This document shows, one piece after another, positions 7,940 to 17,398 of a stretch of 64,000 nucleotides of DNA; position 1 is the stretch's first letter, and each line of letters starts with the position of its first letter. Source of the stretch: an uncultured Gammaproteobacteria bacterium (lineage in GTDB: Bacteria; Pseudomonadota; Gammaproteobacteria; Eutrophobiales; Eutrophobiaceae); the NCBI GenBank assembly GCA_951812995.1, contig CATOTD010000008.1, positions 1-64,000 of the forward strand, in the 5' to 3' direction. Both the position numbers and the translations under genes were made by a program. The notes below the pieces were generated by a model. The model made no database searches. It saw only the letters and a list, made by a program, of their open reading frames with translations, and was not told the DNA's origin.

Positions 7940-10138
7940 ATGCAAACCAAACTCTCTATCAATTTCGTGTTCTTACGTTGCCTTGCTCGGCGTGTCAAGG
8001 CCAGCACTCTTTATACATTTGCGCTTGGGGCCATCGTCTTTTTGTTTGCCAGTTCCGCACAGGCCAATATGCCAGGCGAGACAGAGGCAAGCGATACGCA
8101 AGCATATACCAATCCGAGTGCCGTCAAACAGGGAACCTTGCTGTTCAAAAGTGAGGCGGGTTTTATGAGCGCACCAACATTACACACCGATGTACGTTTC
8201 ACGGTCACAGGTATGTTGGTGCGTGCGCATGTCAAACAACGCTTTCAAAATCCTGATGGCGATTGGAAAGAAGGCGTTTATGTCTTTCCTCTGCCCGAAG
8301 ATGCTGCAGTCGATCATATGCGCATGTATATTGGTGAACGTATTATTGAGGGACAAATAAAGGAAAAACAAAAAGCCAGGAAAGAATATCAGCAGGCCAA
8401 GCAGTCTGGTAAAAAGGCCTCCCTGGTAGAGCAGGAACGCCCTAATGTATTTACCACCTCTGTTGCCAACATAGCCCCGCATGAAACGATTGTTGTGGAA
8501 ATTGAATATCAACAGGTCGCGCGCTACGATGCGGGACGTTTCAATCTACGTTTTCCGCTAGTCGTCGCGCCTCGTTATATACCCGGCAATAGCAATATAA
8601 GGGTTGAAGGTTTTGCTGGTACCGGTTGGGCAACAAATACCGATCAGGTGCCAGATGCTACACGCATCAGCCCGCCTGTACGCAAGCCTGAGCAAGGTAG
8701 CATTAACCCGGTCAACATCGAGATTGATCTAAATGCTGGTTTTAAGCTCGACCATATCGACAGCCCCTACCATGATATTGCCATCAGCAATCAGGAAAAC
8801 AATTATCGTATTCATCTAAAAGAAGGGGATGTACCGGCGGATCGGGATTTCGTTTTAAGCTGGCAACCAGCGACCGGCAAGATGCCCCAGGCGGCTTTTT
8901 TCAAGGAAAATAAAAATGGTGATGACTATGCACTTTTGATGGTGTTGCCACCGCAACAAGCGCAAAGCCAGGTATTAAACCGTGAAGTGGTTTTTGTGAT
9001 TGATACTTCCGGCTCCATGGGAGGCACCTCCATCATGCAGGCCAAGGCCGCACTGGAGTTGGCATTGAACAGCCTAAAAACGGGCGATCGCTTTAATATC
9101 ATCCAGTTTGATTCTCACACCTCACAGTTGTATCCGGCATCACAAGCCGTACTGCCGAGTACACTACAGCAAGCCCGTCGCTATATAGGTACCTTGGAGG
9201 CACAAGGCGGTACGGAAATGGCACCGGCCCTGCATGCGGCACTGATGCAACAAAATGCCGAACAGGGTGTAAGACAAGTGATCTTTCTTACCGATGGCAA
9301 TGTGGGTAACGAAGATGCCCTATTCAAAATAATAGAAGACAATTTATTAAACAGTCGTCTGTTTACTATCGGTATTGGTTCTGCGCCCAATTCTCACTTC
9401 ATGAGTCGTGCCGCAAAATTTGGTCGGGGTACACATACCCATATTGGCAACATCTATGAAGTACAGCAAAAAATGACCGACTTGTTTCAAAAGCTGGAAA
9501 ATCCTGTTTTAAGGGACATCAAGATCAGTTGGCCAGACCGGGTCATAGTGGAAAGCTGGCCGCAGAGAATACCGGATCTTTATCTTGGTGAGCCATTATT
9601 AGTCAGTGCGAAGGCGGGACATCTAGCAGGTGATGTAAAAATGACTGGCCGTATTGTTGGACAAGACGGGGCTGGACAAGACTGGCAAGCAAACCTGTCT
9701 CTTAACGGTGGTAAGGACGCGGAAAGCATATCGGTACTTTGGGCGCGCCGCAAAATCGCCGCACTCATGGAGCGCAGTGTCCGTGGTAATGAAGCCGATC
9801 ACATTCGCGAGGAAATCATTGAAACAGCGCTGGCACATCACTTGGTAAGCAAATATACGAGCCTTATCGCCGTTGACACCACCCCGGCAAGAAAACTGGC
9901 GGAGATATTAAAGCGCCGCGCCCTGTCAACGAACTTACCGGCCGGCTGGGAATACAAAAAAGTATTTGGCACGATGCCGAAGACGGCGACCCCGGCTGGT
10001 TTATATCTCCTGCTCGGCGGCTTTTTACTGATAATCAGTTTGTTCAGATCGCTGTTTCGCAACGTGTATCTAAAAAAATGCCGCTCGTTGTTTGTAAGCA
10101 CTTGCACCCGTGCCGGCATCGTGAATCGCATCGGGTAA
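7940..10138 (+). CDS. VIT and vWA domain sortase target protein
   Basis: 732 residues, matching the 'marine proteobacterial sortase target protein' class. An N-terminal signal peptide has its hydrophobic core around residues 27-42 and a likely cleavage after SAQA. A VIT domain spans about 50-180. A von Willebrand A domain spans about 350-520 and starts VVFVIDTSGSMGG, a complete DxSxS metal-binding motif. The sorting signal is MPKTAT at about 679-684, followed by a hydrophobic segment and basic residues. Most relatives are reported with an LPxTA-like signal, so the initial Met is a deviation. The tail after the membrane segment (about 28 residues) is longer than usual. The protein is expected to be exported and processed by the adjacent sortase. 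Confidence 0.92.
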   Translation: MQTKLSINFVFLRCLARRVKASTLYTFALGAIVFLFASSAQANMPGETEASDTQAYTNPSAVKQGTLLFKSEAGFMSAPTLHTDVRFTVTGMLVRAHVKQRFQNPDGDWKEGVYVFPLPEDAAVDHMRMYIGERIIEGQIKEKQKARKEYQQAKQSGKKASLVEQERPNVFTTSVANIAPHETIVVEIEYQQVARYDAGRFNLRFPLVVAPRYIPGNSNIRVEGFAGTGWATNTDQVPDATRISPPVRKPEQGSINPVNIEIDLNAGFKLDHIDSPYHDIAISNQENNYRIHLKEGDVPADRDFVLSWQPATGKMPQAAFFKENKNGDDYALLMVLPPQQAQSQVLNREVVFVIDTSGSMGGTSIMQAKAALELALNSLKTGDRFNIIQFDSHTSQLYPASQAVLPSTLQQARRYIGTLEAQGGTEMAPALHAALMQQNAEQGVRQVIFLTDGNVGNEDALFKIIEDNLLNSRLFTIGIGSAPNSHFMSRAAKFGRGTHTHIGNIYEVQQKMTDLFQKLENPVLRDIKISWPDRVIVESWPQRIPDLYLGEPLLVSAKAGHLAGDVKMTGRIVGQDGAGQDWQANLSLNGGKDAESISVLWARRKIAALMERSVRGNEADHIREEIIETALAHHLVSKYTSLIAVDTTPARKLAEILKRRALSTNLPAGWEYKKVFGTMPKTATPAGLYLLLGGFLLIISLFRSLFRNVYLKKCRSLFVSTCTRAGIVNRIG

Positions 10139-10779
10139 TGCTAACGTTTTATATGCAACGGATGACGATCATGCCAACACAACCATGCAGACAAAGACGC
10201 AATCTGTTATTACTCATCCTCCCCCTCTGCGGTTTGTGGTTCATGGGTCAGGGAACCTATATCCACGCCAAGGCAACCCTTGCACAGGTCCTCCTCGAGA
10301 CTGCATGGGCTAGGGCGCTTGATGGCCAAAAGGCGGTGAAGCCATGGCCATGGGCGGATACCTGGCCTGTCAGTCGCCTTTCTGTGCCGCGCCTTGATAT
10401 TCACCGCATTGTCCTGGCCGGCGTTAATGGCTCCGCCTTGGCGTTCGGTCCGGGACATCTTTTTGCCTCGGCCTTACCTGGCGAGGTTGGCAATACCGTC
10501 ATCGCGGGTCATCGCGATACACATTTCAATTTTCTAAAAGACATCAAGCCCGGGGATGCCATTGAGCTACAATCTGACGAGGGCGGTATCTACGTCTATG
10601 AGGTTGTGGAGACACATATCGCCGATGAAACAGATACGGTCTTTATGGATAGAGAGGGCGGCCCGCGGCTAACCCTGATCACCTGTTATCCTTTTGATGC
10701 GATCAACCCCGGCGGGCCTCTGCGCTATGTCATCGTTGCCAAGAAGATAAAGATGGCGAGCCGCCACGAACAGACATGA
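10138..10779 (+). CDS. class GN sortase
   Basis: About 213 residues. I chose ATG 10138 because it overlaps the stop of the target gene (TAATG), implying translational coupling; starts at 10153, 10162 or 10171 are also possible. An N-terminal hydrophobic anchor (LLLLILPLCGLWFMG) is followed by the sortase fold. The catalytic His is in AGHRDTHF (about residue 123), Cys in LITCYPF (about 182) and Arg in GGPLRYVIV (about 196). This enzyme should cleave the MPKTAT signal of the preceding protein. Dedicated one-target sortases of this type are characteristic of marine Gram-negative bacteria. Confidence 0.93.
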   Translation: MLTFYMQRMTIMPTQPCRQRRNLLLLILPLCGLWFMGQGTYIHAKATLAQVLLETAWARALDGQKAVKPWPWADTWPVSRLSVPRLDIHRIVLAGVNGSALAFGPGHLFASALPGEVGNTVIAGHRDTHFNFLKDIKPGDAIELQSDEGGIYVYEVVETHIADETDTVFMDREGGPRLTLITCYPFDAINPGGPLRYVIVAKKIKMASRHEQT

Positions 10780-10798
10780 GCATTACTCAATGACGAGC

Positions 10799-10866
10799 GG
10801 CCTCGTTTGACCCGACTCAACCCAGCCCAGATCGACTCAACCCAGCCCAGCCCGACCACGCCACGA
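10799..10866. repeat. degenerate C-rich decamer array 1
   Basis: A low-complexity run of pentamer/decamer units of the kind GACTCAACCC / AGCCCAGATC, with C-rich sequence on the plus strand. It lies in the convergent gap between the sortase gene and the VOC gene. It belongs to the dispersed family described under findings. No shared leader is recognised at this copy. Confidence 0.65.
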
Positions 10867-10873
10867 GCCGGAA

Positions 10874-11251
10874 TCAAGCCAATGAGTGAAGCCCGACGGC
10901 ATTTCCTTCACTATCTTCGATAATAGCAATAAAGCCGTGTTCGCCGACAGATTGCTTTTCGACAAGAATAGCCATGCCCGACTCCACGGCCCATTGCGTG
11001 GTGGGTTTGCAATCAGGTACGGAAAAATACAAAAGATGGCCCTGGTCGCTGGGCTTTCGCATCGGATGCTTGACCAACGCGCCCGCCGCCCCCGGTAGCT
11101 CCATTTCGGCCGGAAACAGATACATTTCCATATCCCCTCCAGACATTTCCCCCAAACTGAGTTCGATGCCCAAAAGCCCTTCATAAAAAGTACGCGCACG
11201 CTTCATGTCCGCAACATAAATCTCAAACCATGGCATTGGATTTTGCCTCAT
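10874..11251 (-). CDS. VOC-family (glyoxalase-like) protein
   Basis: 125 residues, the usual size for a single vicinal oxygen chelate unit of two beta-alpha-beta-beta-beta modules. It starts MPWFEIYVADMKRARTFYEG and continues LLGIELSLGEM. The second module has VESGMAILVEKQSVGEHGFIA and ends DSEGNAVGLHSLA. Candidate metal ligands are the glutamate in WFEIYV, a His in the middle (GHLLYF) and the glutamate in the EDSEGN region. The substrate is unknown. Such small VOC proteins are often annotated as predicted enzymes related to lactoylglutathione lyase. It is monocistronic. Confidence 0.85.
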   Translation of the reverse strand: MRQNPMPWFEIYVADMKRARTFYEGLLGIELSLGEMSGGDMEMYLFPAEMELPGAAGALVKHPMRKPSDQGHLLYFSVPDCKPTTQWAVESGMAILVEKQSVGEHGFIAIIEDSEGNAVGLHSLA

Positions 11252-11692
11252 CAGATTGTCCCTCTTTTAGCCAAAAAAACAGCATTCATCATGACGGCCA
11301 TATTTGCAAGGTAGTAGTGTAAAAATGTGGCGGAAATTTTAAAGTGGCATCATCTCCGGGTAAAGAAATAAAGAAACTCAAACAAAAGGAGAAGACCCAT
11401 GAGACCGGCATTTCCCAAGTATCATGCTTATGGGGGGGGTGAATCACAAAATCGTGACAAATAATCAAATGCTTCTTTTTTGACCAACTTTGGAGGACGA
11501 AAAAACGCCTGAAACGGAGCGGCGACCACCAAAACTCACAAAAGCCCATATCCAAAGTATAGTTTTCCCATGCACAGACGGTGGGTTCTGTTCTGCGTTT
11601 TTACTTGTTTTGTTGAGGATATTCGGGAGGATCAAGCAGATGATGGCGGTGGTCGTAACCCGACAGATTACCACCGTTGCACTAAAGCGATA
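11252..11692. other. intergenic region with a possible micro-ORF
   Basis: About 440 bp without a convincing gene. At 11399-11464 (plus strand) a 21-codon reading frame starts MRPAFPKYHAYGGG just after AAGGAGAAGACCC, a good Shine-Dalgarno. It passes through a run of eight G and stops at TAA. It could be a leader peptide or the start of a gene frameshifted at the G run; I recognise no family. A shared leader sequence of the decamer repeat family lies at 11677-11699. Confidence 0.3.
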
Positions 11693-11785
11693 CTTGCCCG
11701 ACCACATCACACCCGACCCCGTTTGGCCCGACCCAACCAAGCCACGTCCGACTCGATCCCGCCTGACTCGTCCCGACTCAGGTTG
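11677..11785 (+). repeat. decamer array 2 with leader
   Basis: The leader TTGCACTAAAGCGATACTTG (11677 onward) is followed immediately by CCC-rich units such as CCCGACCACA, CCCGACCCCG and CCCGACCCAA up to about 11785. The same leader precedes the array at 33399 and, inverted, the array ending at 28234. It lies downstream of thiL, which is on the opposite strand. Confidence 0.7.
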
Positions 11786-11887
11786 ACCCATGTCACACCC
11801 GTCCGGCCACGACGGGCATCCGGTTGGTCACTGGTACACTTAAGCAATTATCGTCGGCATCTCTGCTTATAATTGAGCCATTGCAAA

Positions 11888-12850
11888 TTAAAAATGACGA
11901 TACGCATGAAACTTTAATTCATAAGGCGCATCGTTATCGTTTATAAAACGTAGTCCGGATGCTTGTTTGGTGATAGTACCTATACGATAGAGTGGACAAA
12001 TCGATGCTAATTTTTTTAATACGGATTCAGGTAAGCCGCTCGCAAGTGTAAAACAAAGCTCATAATCATCCCCACCCGTCAGCGCGAGTTCAATCGCAAG
12101 CGCGCTTTCCAGTTGACCGAGACTATCTGCATAGGGGATATCAGCCAGCCGAACCTTAGCACCGACTTTGCTCGCTTTAAGCAGGTGACCAAGATCGGCC
12201 AACAAACCATCGGAAATATCGATGCAACTCGTGGCATGATCACGCAGTGCCAAGCCTGTCTTGATGCGCGCTTCAGGCCGATATAAACGTTGCATTTCCA
12301 ACGCTGTTGGCACGGGATATAACATACGCTCTTTGATATGGCGCAATGCGTAGGCCGCAGCGCCTAGCTTGCCACTCACATAAATCGCATCGCCAATATT
12401 GGCGCCACTACGCCGCAAGGATTTTCCTTTTGGACTAACACCGTGTATCTGTAGCGTTATCGATAATGGACCTTGTGTTAGATCGCCGCCTATTAATACT
12501 AAAGCATGCTCAACTGCCAGACGGTTGAAACTAGCTGAAAATCTTTCCAGCCAAGAAAAATCTTTATCAGGTAATGTTAAAGATAAACTCATCCAACGGG
12601 GCGATGCGCCCATTGCGGCAATGTCACTTAAGTTTACGGCCAGTGATTTATAAGCAATATCTTCAGGGGCGGTGTCTGCGAAAAAATGAACGCCCGCAAC
12701 CAGGGTATCCATAGACATGACCAATTCAGAATCGCCAGCGACATTAATGATAGCGGCATCATCACCAATGCCTAAAACAAGATCGCCTTTGCAGGCGGGA
12801 TAGGCCTGCTTGAAGAAACGTTCTATTATTTCAAACTCGTTCACGGACAC
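11888..12850 (-). CDS. thiL: thiamine-monophosphate kinase
   Basis: 320 residues, normal length. It phosphorylates thiamine monophosphate to thiamine pyrophosphate with ATP, in the cytoplasm. Family marks are the start MSVNEFEIIERFF, GIGDDAAII, MSMDTLVAGVHF, AVNLSDIAAMGA, LIGGDLTQG and DISDGLLADLGH, then LTGGDDYELCFTL. The acidic residues in these blocks bind Mg-ATP. It is the last gene of the nrdR-rib-nusB run on the minus strand, 166 bp after nusB. That gap may carry its own promoter. Confidence 0.96.
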   Translation of the reverse strand: MSVNEFEIIERFFKQAYPACKGDLVLGIGDDAAIINVAGDSELVMSMDTLVAGVHFFADTAPEDIAYKSLAVNLSDIAAMGASPRWMSLSLTLPDKDFSWLERFSASFNRLAVEHALVLIGGDLTQGPLSITLQIHGVSPKGKSLRRSGANIGDAIYVSGKLGAAAYALRHIKERMLYPVPTALEMQRLYRPEARIKTGLALRDHATSCIDISDGLLADLGHLLKASKVGAKVRLADIPYADSLGQLESALAIELALTGGDDYELCFTLASGLPESVLKKLASICPLYRIGTITKQASGLRFINDNDAPYELKFHAYRHF

Positions 12851-13016
12851 CCCTAAAAATACCGGTTTTTCGTGATAGTGGCATCAACGCCGTGGTTGCA
12901 ACCTGCAACCCACACAAGATAAGCATCATTTCATGCTGATCATGTACGCCTCGCGTTTGCAAAAGTGTTTATGCACACAGACATTTTTGACAGTCCCCTT
13001 GCAGCGTGGCCGCTAA

Positions 13017-13457
13017 CTATCCGACACTATTAACTTCTATGGGACGCAACGCCTGCGCAATCTTATCAAGAATGCTATTGATATATTTATATGATTGCGT
13101 AGCCCCAAACATCTTGGCGAGATTGACCGATTCATTGATAACAACACGCCAGGGTATTTCAAGATGATATTCCAACTCATAACAGCCGATATGTAAAATG
13201 GCACGCTCTATCGCATCAAGTTCATTGACGGGGCGATCAATTACATGCACCAGTCTTGAATCCAACGCATCGCTGTGCTTGATCGTGCCTCGTAACAACC
13301 GTTTGAAATACACGACATCGGTTTTTGCCAACGTCTGCTTATTGCTTTCAAATTCGGCAATGACATCATCCACATCTTTGCCCGTCATAAACCATTCATA
13401 GAGTGCCTGCACGGTATTTCGTCTGGCCTTGATCCGGGCGCGCTTGTTGATACTCAT
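13017..13457 (-). CDS. nusB: transcription antitermination factor NusB
   Basis: 146 residues, all-helical RNA-binding factor that with NusE (S10) binds boxA of rRNA operons. It starts MSINKRARIKARRNTVQALYE. It retains the conserved AIERAILHIGCYEL and PWRVVINESVNLAKMFG blocks and ends with FINSILDKIA-like sequence (YINSILDKIAQAL). Its start overlaps the end of ribH by 4 bp (ATGA), so translation is probably coupled. The ribH-nusB pairing is common in proteobacteria. Confidence 0.96.
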   Translation of the reverse strand: MSINKRARIKARRNTVQALYEWFMTGKDVDDVIAEFESNKQTLAKTDVVYFKRLLRGTIKHSDALDSRLVHVIDRPVNELDAIERAILHIGCYELEYHLEIPWRVVINESVNLAKMFGATQSYKYINSILDKIAQALRPIEVNSVG

Positions 13458-13933
13458 GCGTTTATCTTTCTCAATACACCGACCATCTCCAGTGCCGCCG
13501 CGGCCGCCTCGGCACCTTTATTGCCCTTTGCCGCACCGCTTCGGCGCATGGCTTGTTCAACAGCGTCTACGGTTAATACGCCAAAAATGACTGGCACACC
13601 GGCGGTGATTGCTAATTGTCCTATGCCGCGCGTACATTCATGCGCGATAAAATCGAAGTGGGGTGTCTCGCCTCTGATGATGGCACCCAACGTTACCACA
13701 GCATCGTATTCATTTTTATTGAGTAAGGCCCGCACCGCGACCGGGATTTCAAATGCCCCTGGCACTTTCACAACCGTGATGGCATCGTCTTCAACCCCAT
13801 TGCGTTGGAGCGTTTCGATGGCACCTGCATACAGACGGTCGACGATGAGGCTGTTAAATTGACTCGCGACAATAGCAATCTTCACGGCATCGCCAAACGC
13901 TGCTTTTTGTTCAATTATCTTTATATCGGACAT
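13454..13933 (-). CDS. ribH: 6,7-dimethyl-8-ribityllumazine synthase
   Basis: 159 residues. It condenses 5-amino-6-ribitylamino-uracil with 3,4-dihydroxybutanone 4-phosphate. Visible motifs are the substrate region VKVPGAFEIPVAVRALL, VVTLGAIIRGETPHFDFIA (with the catalytic His) and PVIFGVLTVDAVEQAMRRSG near the end. It sits between ribB and nusB, 10 bp after the former. Confidence 0.97.
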   Translation of the reverse strand: MSDIKIIEQKAAFGDAVKIAIVASQFNSLIVDRLYAGAIETLQRNGVEDDAITVVKVPGAFEIPVAVRALLNKNEYDAVVTLGAIIRGETPHFDFIAHECTRGIGQLAITAGVPVIFGVLTVDAVEQAMRRSGAAKGNKGAEAAAAALEMVGVLRKINA

Positions 13934-13943
13934 AATCTATTTG

Positions 13944-15050
13944 TCAATTTATATACTCAACGACTTCCAAACCAAAGCCAGATAAAGCATGTATGCGTTT
14001 TGGCGCACTCAGCACCCGCATTTTTTTAACGCCTAGATCAGAAAGAATCTGAGCACCCAGGCCAATAGTACGCAAATCTTTACTGTTCTCTTTAGTGTGT
14101 GATTGTGCCTGATGCGCGCTCGTCTTATACGATTCGATCTGCCTGATTAATTCCAGCGGTTCATATTGATTACATAATATAACGAGGACCCCCGACGCTT
14201 CGTCAGCTAGTCGGCGCAACACATCATCAACGGGCCAACCGCGATCCATGGCCAGACTGCCCGTTAGATCTGAAATCGGATTCTCAAGATGTACTCGTAC
14301 CAGGGTGGGAGTGTTAGGATCAAGATCGCCTTTGACCAAGGCTAGATGCAGTTTCTTTTCCAGCTTGTCCTGATAGGCATGTAGCGCAAATTCTCCGTAT
14401 TTTGTTGGCAACACTGATTTTGTCATGTGTTCGACTGTTTTTTCATTCACTATGCGGTAGCGAATCAGATCCGCAATCGTGCCGATTTTAAGATTGTGTT
14501 TTTTGGCAAATATTTCTAAATCAGCGCGCCTTGCCATCGAACCATCGTCATTGAGTATTTCCACAATCACCGCTGATGCTTGCAATCCGGCCAATCTTGC
14601 CAGATCACATCCGGCCTCAGTGTGGCCGGCACGCGATAACACACCACCGGGTTTCGCCATCAATGGAAACACATGTCCCGGCTGTACTAAATCGCTAGGC
14701 TTCGCATCAGGGGCTACGGCACGTTGGATTGTCAGTGCCCGGTCCGCCGCTGAGATGCCGGTGGTGACACCTTCGGCAGCTTCAATTGAAACGGTAAAGT
14801 TTGTTGAAAAATTAGAGTTTGAATAGCTGGTCATCAAAGGTAAATTTAATTTTTGGCAATGTTTGCCCGTCAATGTCAAACAAATCAAACCGCGACCAAA
14901 ACGCGCCATAAAATTTATATCTTCCGAACGCACACAAGATGCCGCAATGATCAAATCACCTTCATTCTCGCGGTCTTCATCATCCATCAAAATAACCATA
15001 CGGCCATTGCGGATTTCATCAATAATTTCGGACGTGTTATTAAGAGACAT
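13944..15050 (-). CDS. ribB: 3,4-dihydroxy-2-butanone 4-phosphate synthase with degenerate GTP cyclohydrolase II domain
   Basis: 368 residues. The N-terminal half (about 1-205) is a full Rib[59 protein letters not shown] and [12 protein letters not shown]. The C-terminal half has the RibA shape but lacks the zinc-binding cysteines and the CLTGD-like active-site block; the equivalent region reads [22 protein letters not shown] cyclohydrolase II activity is therefore not expected. Such degenerate RibBA fusions are common in gammaproteobacteria, and a separate RibA should exist elsewhere. No FMN riboswitch was recognised upstream, where ribE ends 38 bp away. Confidence 0.93.
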   Translation of the reverse strand: MSLNNTSEIIDEIRNGRMVILMDDEDRENEGDLIIAASCVRSEDINFMARFGRGLICLTLTGKHCQKLNLPLMTSYSNSNFSTNFTVSIEAAEGVTTGISAADRALTIQRAVAPDAKPSDLVQPGHVFPLMAKPGGVLSRAGHTEAGCDLARLAGLQASAVIVEILNDDGSMARRADLEIFAKKHNLKIGTIADLIRYRIVNEKTVEHMTKSVLPTKYGEFALHAYQDKLEKKLHLALVKGDLDPNTPTLVRVHLENPISDLTGSLAMDRGWPVDDVLRRLADEASGVLVILCNQYEPLELIRQIESYKTSAHQAQSHTKENSKDLRTIGLGAQILSDLGVKKMRVLSAPKRIHALSGFGLEVVEYIN

Positions 15051-15088
15051 AGTCTTTCTTTAATTATTAAGCGATTGTTGACTATACA

Positions 15089-15706
15089 TTATTCTTTCAC
15101 TAATAATCGATCCAGGTACCGTGCGATCAGATCGACCTCAACGTTCACCCTGGTGCCGGTTTCGTATTCTGAAAATATCGTTTCAGTCAAGGTATGCGGG
15201 ATGATATTAACACTGAAAGTGTCGCCCTCGACCGCATTAATGGTCAAACTGACACCGTCTACAGTGACGGCACCCTTGGTTGATAAATACCGACTTAGCA
15301 CGGCTGGAATTGCAATCGTGTAACGTACCGAGCGTGCCGCTTCGGTCTTGTTGACAACCTTGCCCACGCCGTCAATATGTCCACTTACGATATGACCGTT
15401 GATGCGATCAGACAATAACATTGCCTTTTCCAGATTAACGCGGGTGCCGGTTTTCAACGCTGAAAAAGTGGTCAGGCTTAATGTCTCACGCGATAAATCT
15501 GCGGTGAAAGAATGATTGTCTTTTTCGATGATTGTTAAACACACGCCATTGACGGCGACACTATCACCAATGCCCATATCCAGCAGATCCAAGGCCCCTG
15601 TTGAAAATACAAAACGACCATCGCCCTCGCCCTCGGCAATGCCCTGGCCAATGTCTTGGGCAATGGCTCTGATACGGCCAATGGCCTGAATAATACCCGT
15701 AAACAT
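15089..15706 (-). CDS. ribE: riboflavin synthase, alpha subunit
   Basis: 205 residues with two tandem lumazine-binding domains. The first starts MFTGIIQAIGRIRAI, with DSVAVNGVCLTII and FTADLSRETLS. The second contains GHIDGVGKV and TVDGVSLTINAVE, then SVNIIPHTLTET. It dismutates two ribityllumazine molecules to riboflavin. It lies 9 bp after ribD on the same strand. Confidence 0.96.
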   Translation of the reverse strand: MFTGIIQAIGRIRAIAQDIGQGIAEGEGDGRFVFSTGALDLLDMGIGDSVAVNGVCLTIIEKDNHSFTADLSRETLSLTTFSALKTGTRVNLEKAMLLSDRINGHIVSGHIDGVGKVVNKTEAARSVRYTIAIPAVLSRYLSTKGAVTVDGVSLTINAVEGDTFSVNIIPHTLTETIFSEYETGTRVNVEVDLIARYLDRLLVKE

Positions 15707-15715
15707 GATAATAGT

Positions 15716-16807
15716 TTAACCTTTAGGTGTGAGTGTTAGCCGCAGGTCTTTGCCCACATGACTAACATCGATAATATCCAGTTGTCTTGCATCAATGAGC
15801 TTGCCCAAGGGTTGCAGTTTCAGCAGTGGTGCCGCATCACTGCCCAATAACATAGGTGCCATATAGATAATCAGCTCGTCTATTAAACCTTGTTCAAGCA
15901 AAGCACCGGCAAAAGTTGCTCCGGCTTCGATCAGTATTTCATTTATCTTAAACGTTGTTGCCAGATGAGAAAACACATGTCTTAGCCAGGTTTCTGATCT
16001 CGGTAGACAGATAATATCAACCTCTGCAGATGTTAATTTATTGATTCGATCCTGGTTTTCATTTTCGGTGTAAATGAGGACTGATCCAGGGATACGAAAT
16101 AGCCTCGCATGGGCGGGTGTTTTAAGTTTTCGGTCAACGATGACGCGCACGGCTGGTTTGAATGCTAAATCCAGATCGCGGGCATTTAATGCGGGATCAT
16201 CTTTTAACACAGTGTCCACACTGCTTAAAACAGCACTGCTGGCCGCACGTAAACGATGTACATCTCGTCTTGACGGCTCGGAACTGATCCATTGACTATC
16301 CCCATTAGCCAATGCGGTGCGTCCATCAAGACTCATGGCCATCTTGCAGCGCGCATAGGGCAGGCTTGCTGTCATGCGTTTAATAAAACCCGGATTGAGC
16401 TGCCGCGCTTTGGCTTCCAGCAAACCTTGTCGGACTTTAATACCCGCTTGTTCCAATCGTTTAATACCCGCCCCTGATACAGCCGGGTTGGGGTCTGGCA
16501 TCGCGACGATGACCGTGTCAACCCCGGCCTTGATCAAGGCCTCGGCACAGGGTGGTGTGCGACCATGGTGGGAGCAGGGTTCGAGTGTTAGATAAACAGT
16601 CGCCCCCGCGGCATCACGACACTTGTTGAGTGCATCAATCTCGGCATGAGCCTCGCCTGTTGCGACATGCCAGCCCTCAGCAATGATCGTATCGTCTTTG
16701 CTGATAACACATCCGACCCGTGGGTTAGGGTCGCATGTATACCATCCACGCCTTGCCAGTTGCATGGCAGTGGACATAAATTGATAATCTTGCGCCCGCC
16801 ACGTCAA
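15716..16807 (-). CDS. ribD: bifunctional pyrimidine deaminase/reductase
   Basis: 363 residues. The N-terminal deaminase has the zinc site [10 protein letters not shown] followed by [17 protein letters not shown]. The C-terminal reductase begins near residue 150 with [17 protein letters not shown] and contains [14 protein letters not shown]. It performs the second and third steps of riboflavin synthesis. Its start overlaps the end of nrdR by 4 bp, a common gammaproteobacterial arrangement. Confidence 0.96.
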   Translation of the reverse strand: MTWRAQDYQFMSTAMQLARRGWYTCDPNPRVGCVISKDDTIIAEGWHVATGEAHAEIDALNKCRDAAGATVYLTLEPCSHHGRTPPCAEALIKAGVDTVIVAMPDPNPAVSGAGIKRLEQAGIKVRQGLLEAKARQLNPGFIKRMTASLPYARCKMAMSLDGRTALANGDSQWISSEPSRRDVHRLRAASSAVLSSVDTVLKDDPALNARDLDLAFKPAVRVIVDRKLKTPAHARLFRIPGSVLIYTENENQDRINKLTSAEVDIICLPRSETWLRHVFSHLATTFKINEILIEAGATFAGALLEQGLIDELIIYMAPMLLGSDAAPLLKLQPLGKLIDARQLDIIDVSHVGKDLRLTLTPKG

Positions 16808-17316
16808 CGCTCATCACCATCAGTATTGAGCAAATCCATTTGATTTACTTTCAGTGCGGGTGGTAGCTCGTGTTCAAGGCGTTCTATCTCTTCGAGAAAG
16901 GCGCGTACATCTTCAAAACTGCGATAGACCGATGCAAATCGAACATAAGCGACTTGATCGATACCACGTAATTGCGCCATCACCCAATCCCCCATCTGCC
17001 GTGATGCCACTTCTCGGTCGCCCGTGGCCCGTAATTTATGCGTAATATGCGATACCGCAAGATCTACATGTGCCATTGCAACGGGACGTTTTTCGATAGC
17101 CCGTAAGATACCATTGCGCAATTTTTCTTCCTTGAAGGACTCACGGCGACCATCCGCTTTAATAATACGGGGCAAATTTAACTCGGCTGATTCATAAGTC
17201 GTATAGCGCACCTTACATTTTGTACATTCACGCCGCCGCCGGATCTGATCGCCTGTGCTGACAAGACGCGAATCGATAACGCGCGTATCTGGCTCTTTAC
17301 AAAATGGGCAATGCAT
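16804..17316 (-). CDS. nrdR: transcriptional repressor NrdR
   Basis: 170 residues. An N-terminal zinc ribbon ([17 protein letters not shown] and [10 protein letters not shown]) is followed by an ATP-cone domain ([12 protein letters not shown] to [14 protein letters not shown]). It represses ribonucleotide reductase genes through NrdR boxes. It is the first gene of the run nrdR-ribD-ribE-ribB-ribH-nusB, behind a terminator that follows glyA. Confidence 0.97.
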   Translation of the reverse strand: MHCPFCKEPDTRVIDSRLVSTGDQIRRRRECTKCKVRYTTYESAELNLPRIIKADGRRESFKEEKLRNGILRAIEKRPVAMAHVDLAVSHITHKLRATGDREVASRQMGDWVMAQLRGIDQVAYVRFASVYRSFEDVRAFLEEIERLEHELPPALKVNQMDLLNTDGDER

Positions 17317-17341
17317 CTATGTCCTACTTGTTTCAGGTTGC

Positions 17342-17377
17342 AAAAGGCGGGGCTGATGATCTGCCATCAATCCCGCC
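17342..17377 (-). terminator. rho-independent terminator after glyA
   Basis: On the minus strand, just after the glyA stop, GGCGGG pairs with CCCGCC and an inner GATG pairs with CATC. A TTTT tract follows immediately. It separates glyA from nrdR, although some read-through is likely since the order is conserved. Confidence 0.7.
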
Positions 17378-17398
17378 CGCGAAAACTTAAAATCGGTA

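Noticed and set aside
11570..11872. Open frames rich in Arg, Pro, Asp and Ser across decamer arrays (also at 20611-20863, 27982-28215, 56660-57071)
   Set aside because: They are translations of the C-rich repeat, lack ribosome sites and family resemblance, and occur in several frames at once.
12893..12909. Perfect inverted repeat GGTTGCA-ACC-TGCAACC between thiL and nusB
   Set aside because: No T tract follows on either strand and the stem is short; not enough for a terminator or operator call.
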